Source: JBQTIU01 sp052387815
GTDB lineage: Bacteria > Pseudomonadota > Alphaproteobacteria > CACIAM-22H2
DNA length: 64,000 nucleotides
NCBI GenBank assembly: GCA_052387815.1
Contig: JBQTIU010000026.1
Location: 29,893 to 93,892 of the forward strand
Direction of reading: 5' to 3'
In this document: positions 24,088 to 32,133 of the stretch, one piece after another
Numbering within the stretch: the stretch's first letter is position 1
How the letters are laid out: each line of letters opens with the position of its first letter
Notes under the pieces: generated by a model
The model's input: the letters and a program-made list of their open reading frames with translations, nothing else
What the model was told of the DNA's origin: nothing
Databases searched by the model: none
Translations under genes and position numbers: made by a program

Positions 24088-25200
24088 TCAGGCCGGCGCC
24101 TTGCCGGTGCGCCGTTCGTCGATATACTCGCCCATTCGCGACTCGACGCCGTTCCGGGCCAGCTCCTCGAGGTAGAGGGCGTGGATGCGCGGGTCCTGGT
24201 CGCGGTACTCGATTTGCCGGCCGCCGTCGCGCACGCTGACATCGACGCCCGAGAACAGATTGCGCTTCTCGCGGGTGAATGGGTAGCGCAGGCTGCCCAG
24301 CGCTACCGCCAGATAGCGCGCCGGGCGCGGGCCGGCGTTGAAGTGCTGGTGGTACATCATATCGGGCGGCGAGAACACCACGCCGTGGCGCCAGTCGACC
24401 CGCACGAAGTCGGGGTCGCCCGCGTACCACAGCAGCGAGTAGCCGTGCCCCGTGACCGTGTAGACGTGGAAGTCGGGGCCGTGCCGGTGCGCCTTCTTGT
24501 AGGTGCCGACCGGCATCTCCGAGGAATGGGCGTGCATCGTGCCGTCGGCTAGGATGAACTTGAGGTTCGAGCTGCCGGCGCCGCGGCTCTCCCAGGCCTT
24601 GAGCTCGAGACCAGAGACGTCCGGGATGAAGTTGGTCTCCCACATGTGCCGGCCCGGGCGGACCGGGATGAAGTCGCCCTCGCCGCTGAAATAGCGCGCC
24701 GCCCCTTCGCGCTCGGGGAAGCGCCGGGGGTTGTCGAAGACGAAGCGCTCGTTGTGGAACAGATTGAGCATCACCGGCAGGTTGACGGTGGCGGCGAGGC
24801 GCGCCGGCTCGCGGCCGCTGCCGTTGAAGTGCCGGTAGCGCGCGTTGAGCGGCAGCGCGAACAAGCTCTTCGGCCCCCACTCGAAGCTGTGGACCCGCCC
24901 GTCGTGGGTCTCGACCGTGGTATTGCCATGGCCGGACAGCACGTAGACCACCGCCTCGAACAGGTGCTGCTGCGGCGCGCCGGCCTGCCCCGGCGGCAGG
25001 TCGAGCACGAACACCGCGACGAAATCGCCGCGCCCCTTCAAGTGAACGATCGCCCCGTCGAGGCCGAAGCGCTCCCAGCGCCGGGTCTCGAGCGCCAGGA
25101 GATCGACCCCGAAATCCTCGATCACGGGCACGCCCTCGCGCGCCGCCCACGCGCCGTAGGGGTCGAGCAGGAGCTTCGCCTCTCCGACCGGCTCGTTCAT
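24088..25200 (-). CDS. Bicupin protein, possible ring- or C-C-cleaving dioxygenase
   Basis: A 370-residue protein with two cupin barrels, the architecture of gentisate-type dioxygenases. The first barrel (about 75-130) shows QQHLFEAVVYVLSGHG; the second (about 220-320) shows MPVGTYKKAHRHGPDFHVYTVTGHG with metal-binding His-x-His-like residues and GVVFSPPDMMYHQHFN. No signal peptide. The start ATG overlaps the stop of the upstream gene (ATGA), so the two are translationally coupled. The substrate is not evident; gene partners suggest oxidation of a small carboxylate or amine. It could also be a non-enzymatic cupin. Confidence 0.6.
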   Translation of the reverse strand: MNEPVGEAKLLLDPYGAWAAREGVPVIEDFGVDLLALETRRWERFGLDGAIVHLKGRGDFVAVFVLDLPPGQAGAPQQHLFEAVVYVLSGHGNTTVETHDGRVHSFEWGPKSLFALPLNARYRHFNGSGREPARLAATVNLPVMLNLFHNERFVFDNPRRFPEREGAARYFSGEGDFIPVRPGRHMWETNFIPDVSGLELKAWESRGAGSSNLKFILADGTMHAHSSEMPVGTYKKAHRHGPDFHVYTVTGHGYSLLWYAGDPDFVRVDWRHGVVFSPPDMMYHQHFNAGPRPARYLAVALGSLRYPFTREKRNLFSGVDVSVRDGGRQIEYRDQDPRIHALYLEELARNGVESRMGEYIDERRTGKAPA

Positions 25201-25946
25201 CTGGTCCGATCCCGCCGCGCACCGCCGCCCAGCCGGTCGCCGGCCGCGGCGATGCCGTTAAGGTAGCTCTCCCAAACCATCAGGTTCACCCGGCATGCCT
25301 CGACCACCGCGTCGGCCAGCCCGAGCTCCTCGGCGTAGCGGGCCACCGCGTTCCAGCCGAGGTTCGAATGCTCGACATCCGCCTCCTCGTGCAACTCGAA
25401 GAACTCGAGCGCCCTATCGTCAAGCATGAACAGCTTTTTCCAGCGCGCCCGCTCGAGCCCGAACCAGCCGCGCTGGCGCAGGATACCACGACCGTAGCCC
25501 GGCGTGTTGGCGCGTTCGGCGCAGGTGTTGGCCACCAGCCCCTCCAGCCAGTGCCGGTTGCTCATCAGCGCCTCCCAGGCGAGCCAGGCCATGCGGGTCG
25601 AGGGGAGGGGTCGCGCCGTCTGGATCGCGGCCCGCTGGAGCCCGATGCGGGTCCCCAGGTCCTCGAGAATCTGCCAATGCGGGCGCCCCCCGCCGTACTC
25701 GTGGTCGGCGACGATCTCCTGCGCGCAGGCCCGGATGATGCCGATCTTGACGTCCCAGTGCGGGCAATTGGTGGCGACGCGCAGCTTCAAGACCGAGTTG
25801 CGCTGCCGGGTGTTCAGCCGGTGCTGGAGGACGAACATCCGGGCCCGCCCCGGGGTCAGCTTCTCGGTAAAGAACCGGGTGCGGGTGCAAAAATCGTCGA
25901 CCGTCGCGTCGAGCCGTTCGAGAACCCCCTCGACCTTCCTTGGCAC
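25197..25946 (-). CDS. Heme-oxygenase-fold (TenA/PqqC/diiron oxidase-like) protein
   Basis: A 249-residue all-helical protein. Features that suggest the TenA-PqqC or heme-oxygenase-like diiron oxidase superfamily are a helix with EIVADHEYGGGRPHW and a late helix with FFELHEEADVEHSNLGW, supplying Glu and His residues spaced as metal ligands. The GTG start follows a strong GAAGGAGGAAGG ribosome binding site, and the gene is first of a three-gene operon with a bicupin and EutA. Enzymes of this fold oxidise or cleave small substrates with O2. Family assignment is moderate; reaction unknown. Confidence 0.55.
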   Translation of the reverse strand: MPRKVEGVLERLDATVDDFCTRTRFFTEKLTPGRARMFVLQHRLNTRQRNSVLKLRVATNCPHWDVKIGIIRACAQEIVADHEYGGGRPHWQILEDLGTRIGLQRAAIQTARPLPSTRMAWLAWEALMSNRHWLEGLVANTCAERANTPGYGRGILRQRGWFGLERARWKKLFMLDDRALEFFELHEEADVEHSNLGWNAVARYAEELGLADAVVEACRVNLMVWESYLNGIAAAGDRLGGGARRDRTR

Positions 25947-26170
25947 CGCCTTCCTCCTTCGCCGCTCGTCGTCGCCTAATGCTATTAATGTATCGTCGGC
26001 CGGCCGGATAGACCGTTCGGCGATTGCTTCCCGCCGCCTGGCGGCAACGCATAGCGCTGTCGAGGCGAGCGGCGAATTGTCCTGGCCGCTCGCCCGGGAA
26101 GCGGATTATAAGCGGACCGGGCCGCGGGAGCCACGTCACAGGCCGGGGCCATGCTCCGAGGAACACCCAC

Positions 26171-26431
26171 ATGAGCCAGCCTGCCGCCTCCGCAGCCCTC
26201 GAAACCATCAACCCGGTGCGCGTCGGCGCGTACGCCGAACCGCACCGCGACCTGCGCCACTGGTTGGCGCGGGTCGAGGCGATCGGCGAACTCCAGCGCA
26301 AGACCCTCGCCAAGTGGGGCCATCTGCTCGACCGACCGAGCGCGCCCAAGGAGGTCATGCCTGGCCCGGCCGCTCCGGCGAGGCCGCGAGGAGGGCAACC
26401 GCCATCCACGGCAGGGAGAGGAACGCCATGA
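26171..26431 (+). pseudogene. Remnant resembling the start of a UbiD-family decarboxylase
   Basis: An 86-codon frame starts MSQPAASAALETINP and then reads HRDLRHWLARVEAIGELQR, which closely resembles the N terminus of UbiD-type (prenylated-FMN) decarboxylases (DLRxWLARVExxGEL). The following KTLAKWGHLLDRPSAP could be the other end of the same protein, implying an internal deletion of over 1 kb, but I am not certain. The frame overlaps the TctC start (ATGA). At this length it cannot be a working decarboxylase, though it may still be translated. Confidence 0.45.
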
Positions 26432-27456
26432 AAATCACCAGCCCGATCATCGCTCTCGCGGTCGCCGGCGGGCTCGCCGGGGCCGCGGCGCCTGCCGTCG
26501 CCCAGCCGGCCGCCGAGTTCTATCGCGGCAAGACCATCGACCTGCTGATCGGCTTCAGCCCCGGCGGCGGGTACGACACTTACGGGCGGGTGCTGGCCCG
26601 CCATCTCGGCAAGCACCTCCCGGGCAACCCCAAGGTGGTGGCGAAGAACATGCCCGGCGCCGGCAGCCTGAGGCTGGCCAACTTCATCTACGCCGTCGCC
26701 GCCAAGGACGGCACGGTGATCGGCACCTTCGCCCGCGGCCTGGCCATGGATCCGCTGCTCGGCGGCGAAGGGATCCAGTTCGATGCCAAGAAGTTCACCT
26801 GGATCGGCAGCATGAACAACGAGGTGAGCGTGTGCGCGAGCTGGCACACCTCGCCGGTCAAGACGTGGGCGGACCTGCTGACCCACGAGCTGGTGGTCGG
26901 CGGCCTCGGCTCGGGGGCCGATACCGACACCTTCCCGCTGGTGCTGCGCAACGTGCTCGGCGCCAAGCTGAAGCTGATCACCGGCTATCCCGGCGGAGCG
27001 GACATATTGCTGGCGATGGAGCGCGGCGAGGTGACCGGCCGCTGCGGCTGGTCGTGGAGCACGGTCAAGAGCCGCAGCCCCGCCTGGCTGAAGGAGGGCA
27101 AGGTCAATCTGCTGGTGCAGATGTCGCTTAACAAGCACCCCGACATCCCGCTGGTGCCGCTGGTCATGGACCTGGCGCGGAACGAGGAGCAGAAGCAGAT
27201 CCTGCGCATCATCTTCGCCCGCCAGGTGATGGGCCGGCCGTTCGCCGCGCCGCCGGGCCTGCCGGCCGATCGCGCGGCCGCCCTGCGCCGCGCTTTCGAC
27301 GCCGCGCTCCAGGATCCCGAGTTGATCGCCGAGGCGGAGAAGGCCGACCTCGAGCTCAATCCGGTGACCGGCGAGGGGATCGCGGCGCTGGTCGAGGAAA
27401 TCTACAAGACGCCGCCCGAGATCGCCGCCAAGGCCGCCACGGCGAGCCAGAAGTAG
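26428..27456 (+). CDS. Tripartite tricarboxylate transporter binding protein TctC family
   Basis: A 342-residue periplasmic binding protein delivering a carboxylate to a TctAB membrane complex. The signal peptide ends near PAVAQPAA (about residue 25). The mature part begins FYRGKTIDLLIGFSPGGGYDTYGRVL, the hallmark of the TctC/Bug family, and VVAKNMPGAGSLRLANFIY follows. GGGAGAGGAACGCC precedes the ATG. The membrane subunit gene lies at 19267 on the same strand, so the transporter genes have probably been separated by later insertions of the toxin-antitoxin and EutA operons. The ligand is unknown. Confidence 0.87.
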   Translation: MKITSPIIALAVAGGLAGAAAPAVAQPAAEFYRGKTIDLLIGFSPGGGYDTYGRVLARHLGKHLPGNPKVVAKNMPGAGSLRLANFIYAVAAKDGTVIGTFARGLAMDPLLGGEGIQFDAKKFTWIGSMNNEVSVCASWHTSPVKTWADLLTHELVVGGLGSGADTDTFPLVLRNVLGAKLKLITGYPGGADILLAMERGEVTGRCGWSWSTVKSRSPAWLKEGKVNLLVQMSLNKHPDIPLVPLVMDLARNEEQKQILRIIFARQVMGRPFAAPPGLPADRAAALRRAFDAALQDPELIAEAEKADLELNPVTGEGIAALVEEIYKTPPEIAAKAATASQK

Positions 27457-27634
27457 CCCGCCCGCGCCGCGCCGGCGCAGGCCAAGCCGGTCCGGGCGGG
27501 CCGACTGGGAACAAAGCATGTACACGCGTGCGCCAGGGGGTTTTTCTTTGCCGGCAAATGGTTTAGATTGCGCCCCGCGACGGGTTGCAGCGGTCTGACC
27601 CGCCGCGAGGACGCGCTGAAATGGGGAGCAAGCG
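27457..27634. other. Right border of the accessory DNA, upstream of pepA
   Basis: A 178-base spacer between tctC and pepA. No gene is visible. It contains a short AT-rich stretch near 27540-27570 with TTAGAT at 27563-27568 that could serve as -10 box for pepA; a matching -35 box is not convincing. No integrase gene, tRNA or direct repeat marks the junction. Confidence 0.4.
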
Positions 27635-29140
27635 GTGTTGAAAATAGGTTTCGCGAAACCAGAGCCGATGGCCACCGGCGCGTTCGCGGTCGGGGTTCTT
27701 GAAGACCGCAAGATGACCCCCGCCGCCGCGATGCTCGACAAGCGGACTGGTGGCGTGCTCACCCGGGCGATGGCGTCGAGCCGGTTCAAGGGGCGCAAGG
27801 ACGACATGCTCGAAATCTTGGCGCCCAAGGGCGTGCCGCTGGCGCGCATCCTGGCCGTCGGGCTCGGCAAGGCCGAGGATCTCGACGCGTTGCGGCTGCA
27901 AGCGGTTGGCGGCAATCTGGTGAGCTACCTCAACAAGGCGGGGGAAACGGTTGCGACCATGGCCGTGGACACCATCCAGGGCGCCCCGCTCCAGTCCCCC
28001 GACATGGCGGCACAGATGGCGTTCGGAGCCCGCCTGCGCGCCTACCGTTTCGACAAGTACCGGGCTCGCGAAAAAGAAGAGAACAAGCCGACGCTCAAGG
28101 CGCTCAACCTCCACGTCATGGACTTTGCCGCCGCGCGCAAGGCCTTCGCGCCGCTTGACCAGCTCGCCGACGCGGTGGGCGTGACGCGGGACCTGGTGAG
28201 CGAGCCGCCCAACGTCATCTACCCGGGATCGCTGGCCGAACGCTGCAAGCGGCTTATGGCCTACGGGGTCAAGGTCGAGATATTGGACGACAGGCAATTG
28301 GCGAAGATCGGCATGAACGCGCTACTTGCCGTGGGGCAGGGGAGCGCCCATCCGCCGCGGGTCGTGGTTATGCGCTGGGATGGGGCGCCGCGGGCCAAGG
28401 ATAAGCGCCCGCTGGCCTTATGCGGCAAGGGTGTCACCTTCGACAGCGGGGGCATCTCGATCAAGCCCTCCGCCGGCATGGAAGAGATGAAGTGGGACAT
28501 GGCCGGCTCGGCGGTGGTGATCGGCGTCATGGAGGCACTGGCCGCGCGGCGCGCCAGGCTCAACGCGGTGGGCGTCGTGGGCCTGGTCGAAAACATGCCC
28601 TCGGGCACCGCCCAGCGCCCGTCGGACATCGTCAGGTCGCTGTCGGGCACTACCATTGAGGTCCTCAATACTGACGCCGAGGGCCGCCTCGTGCTCGCCG
28701 ACGTGCTGTGGTACACCCAGGATCGCTTCAAACCCAAGGCGATGGTCGATCTCGCCACGCTGACCGGGGCGGTCATCGTCGCGCTGGGGCACGAATTCGC
28801 GGGGCTGTTCTCCAACAACGAAGAGCTCGCCCAGCGCCTCCTCGCCGCCAGCAACGCGGTGGGCGAGAAGCTTTGGCGCCTGCCGCTCGGCGAGATCTAT
28901 GACCGCGACATCGATTCGGACGTGGCCGACGTCAAGAATATCGGCCCCAACCGCCAGGCGGGATCGATCATCGGGGCGCAATTCCTGAAACGGTTCGTCA
29001 ACGACGTGCCGTGGGCCCATCTCGACATCGCCGGCGTGGCGTGGTCGAAGAAGGATTCGCCGACCGTGCCCAAGGGCGCGACCGCCTTCGGGGTGCGCCT
29101 TATCGACCGGCTGGTCGCCGATCATTACGAAGAGCGATGA
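27635..29140 (+). CDS. pepA: Leucyl aminopeptidase (M17)
   Basis: A 501-residue cytoplasmic M17 metallopeptidase that trims N-terminal residues from peptides; in some bacteria it also binds DNA. The two-metal active site is intact: GKGVTFDSGGISIKPS, MKWDMAGSAVV, and the signature NTDAEGRLVLAD. Length is normal. I used the start at 27635, which follows a GGGGAG sequence. The gene is followed by holC, as in many proteobacteria, and is normally divergent from lptF-lptG. That pair is represented here only by lptG, 24 kb to the left in the matching orientation. Confidence 0.93.
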   Translation: MLKIGFAKPEPMATGAFAVGVLEDRKMTPAAAMLDKRTGGVLTRAMASSRFKGRKDDMLEILAPKGVPLARILAVGLGKAEDLDALRLQAVGGNLVSYLNKAGETVATMAVDTIQGAPLQSPDMAAQMAFGARLRAYRFDKYRAREKEENKPTLKALNLHVMDFAAARKAFAPLDQLADAVGVTRDLVSEPPNVIYPGSLAERCKRLMAYGVKVEILDDRQLAKIGMNALLAVGQGSAHPPRVVVMRWDGAPRAKDKRPLALCGKGVTFDSGGISIKPSAGMEEMKWDMAGSAVVIGVMEALAARRARLNAVGVVGLVENMPSGTAQRPSDIVRSLSGTTIEVLNTDAEGRLVLADVLWYTQDRFKPKAMVDLATLTGAVIVALGHEFAGLFSNNEELAQRLLAASNAVGEKLWRLPLGEIYDRDIDSDVADVKNIGPNRQAGSIIGAQFLKRFVNDVPWAHLDIAGVAWSKKDSPTVPKGATAFGVRLIDRLVADHYEER

Positions 29141-29147
29141 GGGCGAC

Positions 29148-29600
29148 CTGAGCGAGATCCGTTTCTACCAGCTCGGAACGACGACGCTCGAACGCGCGCT
29201 GCCGCGGTTGCTCGACAAGATTCTGGCGCGCGGCGAACGCGCGGTCGTCATGGCCGGCTCGCCCGAGCGTGTCGAGGCCCTCAACGCCGCTTTGTGGACC
29301 TTCGAGGACCGCTCCTTCCTGCCGCATGGCAGCGCCCGCGACGGCTTCGCCGAAGACCAGCCGGTCTGGCTGACCCCGGTCGAGGAGAACCCCAACGGCG
29401 CGACGGTGCTGATCTTGACCGACGGGGCCACCGCCGCCGGGCTCGAACGGTGGGGGATGGTGCTGGAGATTTTCGACGGCCATCAGGACGACGCGGTCAA
29501 GGCGGCGGAGGCGCACCGGCAAGCCTACAAGGAGGCCGGCCATGCGCTCGCCTTTTGGCGGCAGAGCGATCGCGGGGCGTGGGAGAAGGCGCCGGGATAG
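29148..29600 (+). CDS. holC: DNA polymerase III chi subunit
   Basis: HolC links the clamp-loader complex to single-strand binding protein at the fork. The product matches the family from SEIRFYQLGTTTLERALPRLL on, with the segment SPERVEALNAALWTFEDRSFLPHG. The family start requires SEIRFY, but no ATG, GTG or TTG precedes it in frame; the only nearby codon is CTG at 29148, 7 bases behind the pepA stop. A TTG at 29208 would delete the first strand. I therefore propose a CTG start, about 150 residues. Tightly coupled to pepA. Confidence 0.83.
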   Translation: MSEIRFYQLGTTTLERALPRLLDKILARGERAVVMAGSPERVEALNAALWTFEDRSFLPHGSARDGFAEDQPVWLTPVEENPNGATVLILTDGATAAGLERWGMVLEIFDGHQDDAVKAAEAHRQAYKEAGHALAFWRQSDRGAWEKAPG

Positions 29601-29680
29601 GTTGGCCGGGTTGTCGGCCGGCACCCCGGCCGCTATAAGCGCGGCGAATTTTCATCCCCTGCTCATGCGAGCCCGATGCC

Positions 29681-30103
29681 ATGGCCGTCGAACGCACGCT
29701 GTCGATCATCAAGCCCGACGCCACCCACCGCAACCTCACCGGCGCGATCAATGCCCGTCTCGAAGCGGCCGGCCTGCGCATCCTCGCGCAGCGGCGCTTG
29801 CGCTTGAGCCAAGCCCAGGCGGAACAATTCTATGCCGTCCACAAGGAGCGGCCGTTCTACCGCAGCCTGTGCCAATTCATGAGTTCCGGGCCAGTGGTCG
29901 TCCAGGTGCTCGAGGGTGAAGACGCGGTAGCCCGCAACCGCGAGATCATGGGCGCCACCGACCCCGCCAAGTCGGCGCCGGCGACGATCCGCAAGGATTT
30001 CGCGCTCTCGATCGAGGCCAATTCGGTGCACGGCTCCGACTGTCTCGAGACCGCCGCCGCCGAAATCGCGTTCTTTTTCAGCCGCCTCGATATCGTCGGC
30101 TGA
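29681..30103 (+). CDS. ndk: Nucleoside diphosphate kinase
   Basis: Ndk transfers the gamma-phosphate of ATP to nucleoside diphosphates through a phosphohistidine. The 140-residue protein starts MAVERTLSIIKPDATHR and carries the active-site motif EANSVHGSD with the catalytic His, and RKDFALSIE before it. Length is standard. It follows holC by 80 bases. The gene ends 28 bases from the stop of the convergent cytochrome oxidase subunit gene; I see no T-run terminator in the gap. Confidence 0.96.
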   Translation: MAVERTLSIIKPDATHRNLTGAINARLEAAGLRILAQRRLRLSQAQAEQFYAVHKERPFYRSLCQFMSSGPVVVQVLEGEDAVARNREIMGATDPAKSAPATIRKDFALSIEANSVHGSDCLETAAAEIAFFFSRLDIVG

Positions 30104-30131
30104 AGCCGCGGCCGCCGTGAAGTTGGCAAAC

Positions 30132-30254
30132 TTAGGTGAGGAAAATCGCCATCAAGATCATGGTGACGGCGCACAGGCCGAGCACCCACACAGCAAGATG
30201 GGTAAAGGTCTTCCAGGTCTCTTCAGACTGGCGCATGTCGAAATTCGAAGCCAT
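30132..30254 (-). CDS. aa3-type cytochrome c oxidase subunit IV (40 residues)
   Basis: A very short gene. The product starts MASNFDMRQSEETWKTF and then forms one membrane helix (HLAVWVLGLCAVTMILMAIFLT). This is the small subunit IV family (PF07835) found in alphaproteobacterial aa3 oxidases, where it lies in the inner membrane beside subunit I. The ATG at 30254 is preceded by GGGAGGGACC on the minus strand. It is convergent with ndk and 61 bases from the end of purN. A free-standing position away from the other oxidase genes is usual for this subunit. Confidence 0.85.
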   Translation of the reverse strand: MASNFDMRQSEETWKTFTHLAVWVLGLCAVTMILMAIFLT

Positions 30255-30315
30255 GGTCCCTCCCACGGGTTGCGTCCGACCATATAGCGAAACCGTTCGC
30301 GGCTGAACAGACCCA

Positions 30316-30969
30316 TCATTCGGCTTGCGGATTCAACAGCATGCCGCTCGGCAAGCGGGCGCCGTCGACGATCACGGTTTCATCGATGATCCGGGTGCGG
30401 CCGCTGGCCACCAGACCAAGCGCCAGGCGATAGGCCCGGTGCTCGGCCGCCAGCACGCGGGCGGCGAGCCGCGCCTCGTCGTCGCCGGGCAACACCGGAA
30501 CCGCCGCCTGCACGATGATCGGTCCGTGGTCGGTCCGTGGCCGCACGAAGTGAACGGTGCAACCCGAGAAACGCACTCCAGCCTTGAGCGCCCGCGCATG
30601 GGTATCGAGGCCGGGAAAGGCCGGCAGCAGCGAGGGGTGGATGTTGATCACCCGGTCGCGCCAGTCGGCCACGAATTTCGCGGTGAGTACGCGCATGAAT
30701 CCGGCCAGGCAGACCAGCTCGGCCCCGGCCTCGCGCAGCCTGGCATCGAGCGCCGCCTCGAAGGCGGCGCGGTCGGAAAAGCGGCGGTGATCGATCGTCT
30801 CGGCGGCGATGCCGAGGGCCTCGGCCCGGCCAAGACCGGCCGCGCCCGGCCGGTTGGAGATCACCCGGACGATCTCGGCCGGGTAGTCGGTCGCGGCGCA
30901 GGCCTCGATCAGGGCCTGCAGATTCGTTCCGCATCCGGAAATAAGGACCGCGACCCGGCGACGCCCCAT
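30316..30969 (-). CDS. purN: Phosphoribosylglycinamide formyltransferase
   Basis: PurN formylates glycinamide ribonucleotide with 10-formyl-tetrahydrofolate, the third step of purine synthesis. The 217-residue protein has the phosphate loop ISGCGTNLQALI, the catalytic segment INIHPSLLPAFPGLDTH with Asn-His, and HFVRPRTDHGPII with the catalytic Asp. The ATG at 30969 is 4 bases behind the purM stop, so purM and purN form the usual purine operon. A longer frame upstream overlaps purM and is not used. Confidence 0.94.
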   Translation of the reverse strand: MGRRRVAVLISGCGTNLQALIEACAATDYPAEIVRVISNRPGAAGLGRAEALGIAAETIDHRRFSDRAAFEAALDARLREAGAELVCLAGFMRVLTAKFVADWRDRVINIHPSLLPAFPGLDTHARALKAGVRFSGCTVHFVRPRTDHGPIIVQAAVPVLPGDDEARLAARVLAAEHRAYRLALGLVASGRTRIIDETVIVDGARLPSGMLLNPQAE

Positions 30970-30973
30970 CGCC

Positions 30974-32110
30974 TTAGGCGCCCCACGCGCGCTCGATACC
31001 GACCACGATGCAGCCCGGCCCGCCATTCCCTCGCCTGACGACGCGCCCCAGGCGCAGGACGGTCTCGCCATGCCGCGACAGGATCGCAACCGCCTCGGTT
31101 TCTCGTTCTGGGGCCGTAACGATCACCATGCCGATGCCGCAATTGAAGACCCGCCCCAGCTCGGCGGGCGAAATGCCGCTGCTCCTGGCCAGCCAGGCGA
31201 AAACGGGCGGTAGGGTCCAGGCCGCGGCGTCGATCTCGACCGCGACGGCGTCGGGGATCACTCGTGGCACGTTTTCGACCAACCCGCCGCCGGTGATATG
31301 GGCCATGGCCTTGGCGAGGCCTGCCCGGGCAAGCGCAAGGCAGCTCTTGACGTAAAGGCGGGTGGGGGGGTCGAGCAGGGCTTCGGCCAGCCGGCGCTCC
31401 GGCGCGAAGGGCGCCGGGGCGTCCCAGGCGAGCCCGGCTTCGGCGACGACCCGGCGGACCAGCGAAAATCCGTTGGCATGCAGACCCGCCGAGGCGAGGC
31501 CGAGGACGACGTCGTTCTCGCGCACCGTCACGCCGCTCACCACTTGGCCGCGCTCGACCGCGCCGACCGCGAAACCGGCGAGGTCGTAGTCGCCGTCCCG
31601 ATACAGACCGGGCAGCTCGGCGGTCTCTCCGCCGATGAGCGCGCAGCCGGCCTCGCGGCAACCTTGGGCGATGCCGGCGATGATCGCCCGCGCCGCTTCG
31701 ACCTCGAGCTTGCCGGTCGCAAAATAGTCGAGGAAAAACAGCGGCTCGGCGCCCTGCACGACGAGATCATTGACGCACATGGCGACGAGGTCGATGCCGA
31801 CGCCCTCATGCCGCCCGGTTTCGATGGCGATCTTGAGCTTGGTGCCCACGCCATCGGTGGTGGCGACCAGGATCGGGTCCCGAAAGCCTGCCGCCTTGGG
31901 GTCGAACAGGGCGCCGAATCCACCGAGGTCGGCCTCGGCGCCTGGCCGGCGCGTCGAGCGCGCCAGCGGCTTGATCGCCTCAACCACGGCGTCGCCGGCA
32001 TCGATATCGACCCCGGCGTCCCTGTATCGGTTGCTGCGAATGGCGCCCTCGTGCGAGATTGGGACGGACACTGCGGGCCGCGGGCCCGTATGCCCCTGTT
32101 TCGCGAACAT
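30974..32110 (-). CDS. purM: Phosphoribosylformylglycinamidine cyclo-ligase
   Basis: PurM closes the imidazole ring of 5-aminoimidazole ribonucleotide using ATP. The 378-residue product contains YRDAGVDIDAGDAVVEAIK, ATTDGVGTKLKIA, MCVNDLVVQGAEPLFFLDY and GGETAELPG, all characteristic. The N terminus before YRDAG is about 30 residues, longer than average; the ATG at 32110 is chosen because an upstream one (32140) would overlap the divergent gene at 32134. The 23-base gap between the divergent starts must hold both promoters or overlap the coding regions. Confidence 0.93.
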   Translation of the reverse strand: MFAKQGHTGPRPAVSVPISHEGAIRSNRYRDAGVDIDAGDAVVEAIKPLARSTRRPGAEADLGGFGALFDPKAAGFRDPILVATTDGVGTKLKIAIETGRHEGVGIDLVAMCVNDLVVQGAEPLFFLDYFATGKLEVEAARAIIAGIAQGCREAGCALIGGETAELPGLYRDGDYDLAGFAVGAVERGQVVSGVTVRENDVVLGLASAGLHANGFSLVRRVVAEAGLAWDAPAPFAPERRLAEALLDPPTRLYVKSCLALARAGLAKAMAHITGGGLVENVPRVIPDAVAVEIDAAAWTLPPVFAWLARSSGISPAELGRVFNCGIGMVIVTAPERETEAVAILSRHGETVLRLGRVVRRGNGGPGCIVVGIERAWGA

Positions 32111-32133
32111 ACTGGATCGGCAACGGTATTCAA

